Assembly: GCA_030064795.1 (NCBI GenBank)
Contig: JASJEI010000098.1
Location: 1-23,506, forward strand
DNA length: 23,506 nt
Source: Pleurocapsa sp. MO_226.B13
GTDB lineage: Bacteria > Cyanobacteriota > Cyanobacteriia > Cyanobacteriales > Xenococcaceae
Direction of reading: 5' to 3'
Both the position numbers and the translations under genes were made by a program. The notes under the pieces were generated by a model. The model had not been told where the DNA came from. It was given only the letters and a program-made list of their open reading frames with translations, and did not search any database. This document shows, piece by piece, positions 16,297-23,050 of the stretch (position 1 is its first letter; the number at the start of each line of letters is the position of its first letter).

Positions 16297-17421
16297 ATGA
16301 CTACCCCGACACCTGCCAAGCCCCACCCACTCGATACCATTATTGACGACCTCGCGACTTTTCTAAGTCAAGAGATTTTAGAAGATGAGGAGATTAGCCT
16401 AGAGTCCTCCACCCCCCTACTGCAGCTGGGCATTATTGATTCGCTGACAATGGTGTCGTTGTTGAGCTTCATTGAAACTAAGTTTGGGGTGATGGTCCCC
16501 AATGAGGCGGTGACACCTGAGAACCTCGAAAGTTTAACGAATATTGCGCAGCTAATTAGCCAACTCCAAGATCGACAAGAGACGGCGGTGGCGATCGCCA
16601 CCAAGTCCCACCCTTTGGACGAAACCTTACGCGTCCTGGAAGCAGGGGGCATTCAGCGGCGAACAACAATCTTGCAACAGGATGGTGCTACCCAACAGAT
16701 GCATACCTTGAGCGTATCCGGTGAGCAGCCCACCTGGGTCTTCCTGCCCGGAGGCAGCCCGTCTACTACCTGGGCACCCCTGTTGCGATCGCTGATGGAT
16801 GAACAGGCGGCAATCGCCATTGACCTGGCAGGCTTTGGTCTCTCCATTACCGACCAGATGCAGCCCACTTACCAGAACCACCTCAACTACACCCTGGCAC
16901 TGCTTCAGACCCTGACCCCACCGCCCTACGTGCTGGTAGGCAGTTCAGCCGGAGCGATGCTAGCCACAGAAATTGCGCGTCGCCATCCTGACTGGGTTAA
17001 AGCGCTGGTAATTATCGGCTTTGGGCTAATTGAAGACGTACCTGCCTGGTGGCAACGGCTGATGCACCTGGTCGACCATCCCGAACAGTTTCTCCAGGCC
17101 GCCTACCATCGTCCTCCCAAACTAACTCCGACCCTACAAACACTGATTAACGATGTAATCAGTCGCCCAGCCTATCGCAGCTTTCTGCAAGACGGTGGAT
17201 TTGAAGCTATGACCACCACCTTCGAGCGCCTGACCGTACCCACCCTCTTTGTAGCCGGTCAAGAAGACCAAATCATCCCCCCCGCCGCCGTCACCGCCGC
17301 CGCGAGCCGCATCCCCGGAGCCACGATTGAATGGCTCGCCCGTTGCGGTCATTTTCCTCCGACAGAACAACCGGAAGAACTGCTGTATCTGATACAGACC
17401 TTTCTGCAAACGTTGGACTAA
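16297..17421 (+). CDS. Acyl carrier protein-thioesterase didomain (Bmp1-like)
   Basis: The N-terminal ~85 residues form a carrier domain with the phosphopantetheine serine in LGIIDSLTM (Ser49 from this start). After a linker, an alpha/beta hydrolase follows with nucleophile GSSAGAM (GxSxG), an acid in AGQEDQIIPP and a histidine in RCGHFPP. Carrier plus hydrolase in one chain is the arrangement of Bmp1 from the marine halopyrrole pathway, where the hydrolase offloads the modified pyrrole; PltL and AnaD are carrier-only. The ATG at 16297 is chosen over 16273 because AGGAG lies 7 nt before it, while the upstream ATG has none. It is likely the substrate platform for the dehydrogenase and the halogenase of the operon. 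Confidence 0.85.
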   Translation: MTTPTPAKPHPLDTIIDDLATFLSQEILEDEEISLESSTPLLQLGIIDSLTMVSLLSFIETKFGVMVPNEAVTPENLESLTNIAQLISQLQDRQETAVAIATKSHPLDETLRVLEAGGIQRRTTILQQDGATQQMHTLSVSGEQPTWVFLPGGSPSTTWAPLLRSLMDEQAAIAIDLAGFGLSITDQMQPTYQNHLNYTLALLQTLTPPPYVLVGSSAGAMLATEIARRHPDWVKALVIIGFGLIEDVPAWWQRLMHLVDHPEQFLQAAYHRPPKLTPTLQTLINDVISRPAYRSFLQDGGFEAMTTTFERLTVPTLFVAGQEDQIIPPAAVTAAASRIPGATIEWLARCGHFPPTEQPEELLYLIQTFLQTLD

Positions 17422-17452
17422 TCAACGCTTTAACCTTAACTCCTTTCCTCCC

Positions 17453-17632
17453 ATGATCCTCTCCCCTGACATCGAAAAATTTGATGTGGTAACTATCGGC
17501 GCTGGTCCTGGTGGTGCAACCCTCGCAACCTACTTGACCCGCGCCGGTCTATCGGTCTTGTTATTAGAAAAACAAAGCTTTCCTCACAAATCCCCCTCAG
17601 AACAAATTCCCCAGAGAACCTCCTCATGTTAG
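17453..17632 (+). pseudogene. N-terminal remnant of a second flavin-dependent halogenase
   Basis: The frame of 59 codons starts MILSPDIEKFDVV and has the FAD motif IGAGPGGATLA, then LTRAGLSVLLLEKQSFPH, the exact layout of the start of a flavin halogenase. After FPH the sequence turns into SPSEQIPQRTSSC and stops, where a halogenase would have a (V/I)GE motif. It is therefore a gene start joined to unrelated, probably intergenic, sequence by deletion of about 1.2 kb. Its stop overlaps the start of the intact halogenase. It does not match the first residues of that neighbour closely enough to be a recent tandem copy. Confidence 0.72.
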
Positions 17633-18942
17633 ATATTCCCCATCAGTGTGACGTTGTTGTGATCGGCGGTGGCCCTGCCGGTAGTTTGGCCAGTACCTTT
17701 TTGGTCCAAAAGGGCTATGACGTGGTCCTCCTAGAGCGTCAAAAACATCCTCGCCCCCACGTCGGCGAAAACATCATTCCCCATTTCTGGAAATATGCTG
17801 ACCTGGCCCAGGTCAGTGACACTATCGCCGCCGAAGGATTTATCCAAAAGGCAGGGGGTACCGTGGTCTGGGATGGGGTGATCCGCCAGATGGCGTTTAA
17901 GGACTTTGGCTATACCCGCCCTGCGTACCATACCGAGCGCGATCGCTTTGACGAGATTTTGCTGCGCAATGCTCAACGACAGGGAGCCCAGGTCTTTGAA
18001 GAAGTGTTAGTCACTGAGGTGGCATTTAACCAAACCCAACAGCAGCAAACCGTAAACTATCGCCGAATCAAGGAGAAAGGCGAAGGACAAATTACCTGTC
18101 GCTTTGTGGTCGATGCCAGTGGCCAGCAGTCGATTGTGGCGCGCCAGTTGGGTATTCGAGAACTGGACAACAGCTTTCGATTTATGAGCCTATGGGGCTA
18201 TTTTACGGGGTCAAAGTACATCGGCCCAGACGGGCGAGCTTACGACCCTGAATCGTTATCTCAAGTACCACCGACCACCTTGGTCTCGTCGATTGCGGAA
18301 ACTGGCGATTGGGGTTGGGTCTGGCACATTCCCCTACGGCAGCAAACTAGCGTTGGGTTGGTCTTGCCGATTGAATTTATGAAAACAGCTAAATCAACCG
18401 AAACCTCCTGGGAAGAATACTTTCAGCAAAAGTGTGCGACGCTCCCCATCCTCAATCAGCTCTTAGCGGGGGCAAGGTTTCGAGCCGATCGCTTTGGCAA
18501 GATCGCTGACTACTCCTATCGTTCAACCCATGTGGCTGGCCCCGGTTATTTCCTGATTGGCGATGCTGCTGGGTTCATCGATCCAATTTTTTCGGTGGGG
18601 GTGGTGTTGGGTATGTATTCCGCTTATCTGGCCGCTTGGACCATTGACCGCAGCTTTAAGTCTCCCGATCGGACTCACCAGCATCAAGACTTTTTTAGCC
18701 GCCAGTTGATGGGACGGTTAGAGGTTTCCCGGTCACTGGCTTTGCCTCGCTATCAGGCTGGAGAACAGACCAGCCACCTGGCACAGCGTTCTGTGCAATT
18801 TGAAAGCTCTCTGGAGCAAGAATTGATGAATGTGGTCTCCCAGATGACCACGCGCTCGGCCAACTTTCAGAACCTGGTCAAAGAACCGGCTCCATCTGCT
18901 ACGGCAGATAAGTTCAAAGTCCTTGAAGGGATTGAATTTTGA
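17626..18942 (+). CDS. FADH2-dependent pyrrolyl-carrier halogenase (PltA/Bmp2 type)
   Basis: This 438-residue flavoprotein carries GGGPAGS (14-20) for FAD binding and the halogenase fingerprint WVWHIP (WxWxIP, 231-236). A candidate catalytic lysine is in IQKAGG (Lys75), and the late FAD/halide motif is GDAAGFIDPIFSVGVV (312-327). Length and motif spacing fit the variant that acts on carrier-bound pyrrole (PltA 449 residues) rather than free tryptophan halogenases (about 530). It should halogenate pyrrolyl-S-carrier made by the preceding genes, with reduced flavin from elsewhere in the cell, since no flavin reductase gene is seen here. Halide and degree of halogenation cannot be read off. The stop codon lies at the junction with the IS6 element, so the last residues could have been altered. 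The ATG overlaps the stop of the halogenase remnant. Confidence 0.87.
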   Translation: MLDIPHQCDVVVIGGGPAGSLASTFLVQKGYDVVLLERQKHPRPHVGENIIPHFWKYADLAQVSDTIAAEGFIQKAGGTVVWDGVIRQMAFKDFGYTRPAYHTERDRFDEILLRNAQRQGAQVFEEVLVTEVAFNQTQQQQTVNYRRIKEKGEGQITCRFVVDASGQQSIVARQLGIRELDNSFRFMSLWGYFTGSKYIGPDGRAYDPESLSQVPPTTLVSSIAETGDWGWVWHIPLRQQTSVGLVLPIEFMKTAKSTETSWEEYFQQKCATLPILNQLLAGARFRADRFGKIADYSYRSTHVAGPGYFLIGDAAGFIDPIFSVGVVLGMYSAYLAAWTIDRSFKSPDRTHQHQDFFSRQLMGRLEVSRSLALPRYQAGEQTSHLAQRSVQFESSLEQELMNVVSQMTTRSANFQNLVKEPAPSATADKFKVLEGIEF

Positions 18943-19683
18943 GGTGCTCAAGTGAAATTATTTTACTCAACGTGCGTTGGTATTGCCGTTATCCCCTCAG
19001 CTACAGGAACTTAGAAGAAATGATGTCTGAAAGAGGATTAAATGTTGACTATAGCACTATAAATCGATGGGTTCTTCATTATGCTCCAGAACTAGATCGG
19101 CGTTGTCGAAACCATCTTAAGCCTAGTAATGATTCGTGGAAAGTAGACGAAACTTATGTGAAAGTTAAGAAACAGTGGAAGTATCTCTATCGGGCAGTGG
19201 ATAGTCAAGGTAATACCATAGACTTTCTGCTGACAGCTAAACGAGATCCTGAAGCTGCCAAACGCTTCTTCATCAAAGCACTTAAAGCGACTCATACTCA
19301 AAATCCTAGAGTAATCGCCATCAATGTAGATAAAAATCCATCTGATCCGCCAGCGATTGAGCAGCTCAAGAAGTCTACCATGTTGCCTCCAAGGACTAAA
19401 CTCAGACAGGTTAAGTACTTGAATAATATGGTGGAGCAGGATCATCGTGGAATAAAACATCTGATTAATCCTGGCATGAGCTTTGGTTCATTTAATTCAG
19501 CCCGAAGAACTATCCAAGGCTACGAAGCAATGAATATGATCCGTAAGGGACAGATTAACAATGTAAAAAAAGGGGATGTTAGAGGATAGATATCTTTTAT
19601 CAATCAAATCTTCGGAATAACTATCTAAATTTCTTCTTATTCTGGAATTATTGCTGTCTTCCCTTAATTTTTGCGACACAACC
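18943..19683 (+). mobile_element. IS6-family insertion sequence, left end missing
   Basis: The right end is a good IS6-type terminal repeat (19667-19683; minus strand GGTTGTGTCGCAAAAAT). No matching left repeat is found near 18930-18960. Coding sequence for the transposase begins straight after the halogenase stop, so the left terminal repeat and the first codons were lost. It is in the same orientation as the isolated IS6 end at 13392-13414. Confidence 0.78.
18945..19589 (+). pseudogene. IS6-family transposase, 5' truncated
   Basis: About 214 residues remain of the IS6/IS26-type DDE transposase: SSEIILLNVRWYCRYPLSY (usual N-terminal helix), a helix-turn-helix near STINRWV, then the catalytic triad in WKVDETYVK, NVDKNP and VEQDHRGIK, and the usual end SARRTIQGYEAMNMIRKGQ. 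Only the first 10 or so codons and their start are absent. An in-frame ATG at 19020 exists but would skip part of the DNA-binding region. The catalytic core is intact. Confidence 0.82.
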
Positions 19684-19724
19684 GTCTTTGCTAATCAACA
19701 ACCTCAACTAATGTGAGAATAAGT

Positions 19725-20828
19725 ATGCTCAAGCAAAAACTAGCTCGAACCAGCAAAAAAGGCAACCTAAACAGCCAGAGCCAATTTATCTCCAAATTTT
19801 TCTACCTTGCTGCCAAGACTGTGTTTTCAAGACCCTTTATTGGCATCAGCATACTAGTTGCGGTCACTGTCTGGACTGTATGGTTAACTCTAACTGGTCC
19901 TAGTCGCGCCCTTTCTAATCTGATTGCCAACTGGGAGACTGCCGTAACTATGATTTTTGGTTCTATGATTGCAGGCGCTACCAGCATGGGTGGGGGAGCA
20001 GTTGCTTTTCCAGTTTTTACCAAAGTGCTTCACGTTCCTCCCCACGAGGCAAAAGTATTTTCTCTAGGCATTCAAAGTGTCGGTATGACTGCGGCTTCAT
20101 TGACCATTGTGGCAATGAAAACCAGGGTAGAGTGGCGGTTCATCCGTTGGGCTTCTCTTGGAGGTACTCCTGGCATCATCCTCAGCTCAGTCTTTTTAGC
20201 CCCAGTTCTGCCCCCACCTGTAATCAGGTTTTCTTTCACGATGATCATCTGCAGCTTTGGTATCGTTTTGTTCACTTTAAATCGTACGAGAAGGAATCGA
20301 AATTTAGCTATCCCTGCTTGGGGAAAAAGAGAACGGATCTTATCGCTATTAGCAGGACTTTGGGGAGGAATCGTTAGCGGTTTAGTCGGCAGTGGTATAG
20401 ATATTGTTGGTTTTTCCATCATGGTGTTACTGTTCGGCTTGTGCGAAAAGGTAAGCACCCCGACCTCAGTTATTCTGATGGCGATCAATTCTGTGGTTGG
20501 TTTTATCCTTCATTTATACTTTGTTGGTGATTTTGTCGAGCCTGTAACTAATTATTGGCTAGCAACAGTACCAGTAGTTGTAGTCGGTGCCCCAACAGGT
20601 GCTATTTTGTGTAATTTGATGAAACGAAAAACCATTGTCAGGATACTTATTGGTCTGATCTTAATTGAGTTGGTTAGTTCTTTTCTACTGATTCCTTTAA
20701 CTGCTAAGCTCCTTTGTATTTCTCTCTTCGTGTTTGCCATCTTCTCATCAATTTATTACTGGATGTACAACATTGGTCACAAGTTAAGGAATTGGGAAGA
20801 AAGTCAAGAGGAATCAGGAATTGAGTGA
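19725..20828 (+). CDS. TauE/SafE-family membrane permease
   Basis: This is a protein of about 367 residues with several hydrophobic segments. The family signature GSMIAGATSMGGGAVAFPVF near the first half (glycine-rich helix with GGG) and its second-half repeat GGIVSGLVGSGIDIVGFSIM identify a sulfite/sulfonate-exporter-like permease. A long polar N-terminus precedes the first membrane helix. The ATG at 19725 is taken; the upstream GTG at 19713 has no better ribosome site. The substrate cannot be inferred. The gene stands just right of the IS6 end on the plus strand with ordinary local base composition, so it is probably old flanking DNA rather than part of the halopyrrole cassette. Confidence 0.83.
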   Translation: MLKQKLARTSKKGNLNSQSQFISKFFYLAAKTVFSRPFIGISILVAVTVWTVWLTLTGPSRALSNLIANWETAVTMIFGSMIAGATSMGGGAVAFPVFTKVLHVPPHEAKVFSLGIQSVGMTAASLTIVAMKTRVEWRFIRWASLGGTPGIILSSVFLAPVLPPPVIRFSFTMIICSFGIVLFTLNRTRRNRNLAIPAWGKRERILSLLAGLWGGIVSGLVGSGIDIVGFSIMVLLFGLCEKVSTPTSVILMAINSVVGFILHLYFVGDFVEPVTNYWLATVPVVVVGAPTGAILCNLMKRKTIVRILIGLILIELVSSFLLIPLTAKLLCISLFVFAIFSSIYYWMYNIGHKLRNWEESQEESGIE

Positions 20829-20869
20829 AACTTAGAATTAACAAGTAACCCATGCGATTCAGTTTCTCC

Positions 20870-21075
20870 ATGAGTAAGAGCAAAAAACTCAACCGAGACC
20901 ATGCCAAGAAAACCCAACGCCCGATGGCGGAAGATGAGGTGATAGCTAATCAACTAGAAGCATTATTGACACCAGCTATTACCTCTCAAGAAAATTATTA
21001 TCGGCAACTAGGACTGCGAGACAGAATACTGAATTTACCATTGATGGTAGCTGCGGTCTTGACTTTACTCTGGAA
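20870..21075 (+). pseudogene. IS4-type transposase, N-terminal fragment
   Basis: From MSKSKKLNRDHAKK through QRPMAEDEVIANQLEALL to LRDRILNLPLMVAAVLTLLW it matches the start of IS4-type transposases common in cyanobacteria, as I recall them. After LTLLW the frame runs into the antisense of the PIN toxin gene (from about 21075), so only about 70 residues survive. The missing part and the toxin's missing end share one junction. Confidence 0.72.
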
Positions 21076-21433
21076 CTATAGTAAATTCATTAGTGCGGGC
21101 AATTGCAGCAATACGACAATCTTCTGTCCCAATTCTTTTTATTTTGGCAGGAAGAGATTGATAGATACTTTCGGCTTCTAGAGTGTAAGACAAAATCTGA
21201 AAGCGATGGAGAGCAGAAAATAAGTCCTCAAAATAGCGATAGGCTTCTGTCACAGATGACTTTCGTTTTGCTTTTTGCACATAAGCTAAAGCACCCTGTA
21301 ATATCTCTTCAATAGTAATGATGCTGATGAAGATTTGTTTGGGTGGTTGGCTTAAAATTCTAGCTGTTAGTTGAGGATAGTAAAGTCTTTCATCTAAGAA
21401 ATTACTAACAACACTGGTATCGAGAAGATACAT
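21065..21433 (-). pseudogene. VapC-like PIN-domain toxin, C-terminus cut off
   Basis: The protein starts MYLLDTSVVSNFLDE (first acidic metal ligand Asp5), has ITIEEILQGAL (Glu) and ends IGTEDCRIAAIARTNEFTIVPE. PIN toxins continue after the FTIV strand with TRNxxDF, which contains the last metal ligand. That piece is missing because the IS4 fragment joins at about 21075. The family cleaves RNA. Loss of the last acid should inactivate or weaken it. Its ATG shares one base with the TAA of the antitoxin's original frame. Confidence 0.75.
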
Positions 21434-21625
21434 TAATCTTGCTTGTCCGATTTAGTATCTAAAAGCTTATTTGTTTCTTCTTCTATCTGTTTTGCGAGAA
21501 CGTTCTATTTCTGACTGCGTTAAGTGCCAAAATTCCCCTCCAAACTTACCAGCGATATCCGCCAAAAGATTATCGCTCGCTTGTTTTGTTTCAGACTGTT
21601 GATGGGAAACTTTATTTGTCTTCAT
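21433..21625 (-). pseudogene. Antitoxin partner of the PIN toxin, frameshifted
   Basis: The present frame gives 52 residues (MKTNKVSHQQSETKQASD... ending RKTDRRRNK, stop at 21467). In the next frame the same DNA continues RKQIEEETNKLLDTKSDKQD and stops with a TAA overlapping the toxin ATG, the normal arrangement of such pairs. An extra A in the run after CGC (CGCAAAACAG, near 21500) explains the difference. It is shorter than the ORF threshold often used. The antitoxin family is not recognised. Confidence 0.55.
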
Positions 21626-22087
21626 TTTGCTTCGGATTGTTTTTCCTACTGTTTATTTTAGCTTTAAAAGTTTGCCAGTTATTTGTGGGCTGCCATGCAA
21701 TCCAAAGACTTCTGGAGGAGGCGCGCTCGTTTTATTAGATTGTCAAGTGTACCTATAGTAGCAAAGCTATGACGTTAGACTGATCGCTGATTGGCGATCG
21801 TACCAACTGCCAAATTGAGAATTACCAGAGGATAAAATAACTGACATAGGGGATTGCTCAAGTTTTTTAAATTCTATAAAAACTCTAAAAATGTATTTGG
21901 GGTTGACGCTTAAAACAGGTATATATCAACCATTACAAAAATTGTTCGACCGTATTATCATATTTTTAAAGCTATTTATATTTAAAGCGATCGCGATCAG
22001 GGTAAATTGTTTAATCGTATTATTATTTAATTTACGACTTTAATAGTGTTGAAATTATCAAAATTGTTTAACCGAATTATTCTTTTA
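21626..22087. other. Gene-less AT-rich stretch with three spaced direct repeats
   Basis: No coding frame is convincing. A 20-bp motif of the form ATTGTTTAACCGTATTATTA occurs three times, at 21941-21960, 22006-22025 and 22063-22082, with several mismatches each and start spacings of 65 and 57 nt. The third copy reads into the exonuclease remnant. The copies may be duplicated pieces of that lost gene or protein-binding sites; nothing in the sequence decides. Confidence 0.45.
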
Positions 22088-22186
22088 CAATTGCCACCAC
22101 AACTAGACGGTAAACACAATGCCTTGGAGGATGCTCGGTGGAATAAAAAAACATTTGAATTTTTGCAACGAGTTGACTTGGACTGA
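22088..22186 (+). pseudogene. C-terminal remnant of a DnaQ-type 3'-5' exonuclease
   Basis: The frame reads QLPPQLDGKHNALEDARWNK then KTFEFLQRVDLD and a stop at 22186. HNALEDARWN is the last exonuclease motif (catalytic His and Asp) of RNase T/DnaQ-fold exonucleases. The frame is closed by a stop at 22028-22030, and no earlier exonuclease motif is found, so only the tail of the gene survives. It is too short to be an independent protein. Confidence 0.6.
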
Positions 22187-22208
22187 TTGCTACTATAAGA
22201 AATAAGAA

Positions 22209-22829
22209 GTGAACAAAATACTTATTCTCGATAAAGATGGGACATTAACCAATACCGTCTCAGGTGAAAAATTCGTACAAAGTCCTATAGACCAAAAAAT
22301 AATTCCAGGTATGAATGAGGCTTTAATTTTAGCCAAGAAGCTGGGTTATAAAATTGCTGTGGCTAGCAATCAAGGAGGAGTAAAAGCGGGATTCAAAACA
22401 GAAAGAGATACCCTTAAAGAATTCAATTGTCTGCACGTTTTATACCCCGAGATAGATTTGTCTGTTTTCTGTCCCGATGATGGGAATGTCATTGGTACGA
22501 TCGCAGCCTCCAATGGACTGGGTTCTTATAAGCGATATACACACCAGGACTTCGATCTTTCTAATATAGAACAATCTGGAAAAGGTGTTTCTCAATTTGA
22601 TAGTTTTCGCAAGCCAGGAGCGGGAATGATCCAATATATAATTTCCCAGTTTCTAGGTGCGAAAAAAGTCAGCCCGTTCCCTGGAGGTGACCTCCAGGGC
22701 TTGCGGGCTGACGCATTCCGCGTGATTTTTGTAGGCGATCGCCCTGAAGACGAACAAGCTGCTCTGAATGCAGGCGTTACTTTTATCTGGGCAGATATTT
22801 TTGCTAATGATTATCAAAGATTTCTTTGA
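22209..22829 (+). CDS. HAD-IIIA family phosphatase (histidinol-phosphatase/heptose-bisphosphatase type)
   Basis: This protein has 206 residues from a GTG start. HAD motifs are complete: LILDKDGTLT (nucleophile Asp9, Asp11), VASNQGG (Ser53), KPGAGM (Lys135) and FVGDRPEDEQAA (Asp177). The family removes phosphate from small phosphorylated sugars or similar; the substrate is not clear. Residues 154-168 are encoded by a 45-bp palindrome inserted in frame between AKK and AFRVIFVGDR, just before the last motif. The normal distance from KPGAGM to VGDR is restored when these 15 residues are removed. It lies in a surface-loop position, so the enzyme may still fold. The ribosome site is weak and the gene stands alone. 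Confidence 0.83.
   Translation: MNKILILDKDGTLTNTVSGEKFVQSPIDQKIIPGMNEALILAKKLGYKIAVASNQGGVKAGFKTERDTLKEFNCLHVLYPEIDLSVFCPDDGNVIGTIAASNGLGSYKRYTHQDFDLSNIEQSGKGVSQFDSFRKPGAGMIQYIISQFLGAKKVSPFPGGDLQGLRADAFRVIFVGDRPEDEQAALNAGVTFIWADIFANDYQRFL
22668..22712. repeat. 45-bp palindromic element inserted in frame in the phosphatase gene
   Basis: Outer arms GTCAGCCCG and CGGGCTGAC enclose CCCTGGAGGT-G-ACCTCCAGGG, a double palindrome with short unequal spacers. It is exactly 15 codons long and starts at a codon boundary, and its GC content exceeds that of the gene. It fits the small dispersed palindromic repeats known in cyanobacterial genomes. Confidence 0.75.
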
Positions 22830-22845
22830 AACCACTTCTTATTTT

Positions 22846-22873
22846 CTATTTCCTATTTCCTATTTCCTATTTC
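22846..22873. repeat. Four tandem copies of CTATTTC
   Basis: A perfect heptamer array of the short-tandem-repeat type frequent in cyanobacteria. It overlaps the end of the minus-strand hypothetical gene, encoding its last residues EIGNRK. Confidence 0.8.
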
Positions 22874-23050
22874 CAAGGCTATTGCAGCCTTCTTGAGATA
22901 CTCGATCAACTCATCCAACTCGTCTTCATCCAGACTTTCTATCGTCTTGGTAGTAGAGAAAAAGACCATCTTTTCGATCTTGACGCGATTAAAGTTATTG
23001 TGCTTAATTAAGCGTTCGACTAGTTGTCTTTTTTGGCTGATCAAGATCAT
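22853..23050 (-). CDS. Small hypothetical protein, 65 codons
   Basis: The product is basic at the front (MILISQKRQLVERLIKHNNF) and then acidic and helical (SLDEDELDELIEYLKKA), a composition more protein-like than the opposite frame, which is why this strand is preferred. No ribosome site precedes the ATG; a shorter start at the MVFFSTTK methionine is possible. The last codons lie in the CTATTTC array, so the original C-terminus may have been replaced by the repeat. No family is recognised. Confidence 0.4.
   Translation of the reverse strand: MILISQKRQLVERLIKHNNFNRVKIEKMVFFSTTKTIESLDEDELDELIEYLKKAAIALEIGNRK

Noticed and set aside
13557..17421. Anatoxin-type starter cassette (AnaB, AnaC, AnaD)
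   Set aside because: The carrier is fused to a hydrolase and a pyrrole-type halogenase follows directly, as in Bmp; no anatoxin polyketide synthase gene is in the window. It cannot be excluded beyond the window.
21941..22082. Three similar 20-bp units at 57-65 nt spacing, resembling a short CRISPR array
   Set aside because: Only three copies with several mismatches, unequal spacing, no cas genes, and the last copy runs into an exonuclease remnant.
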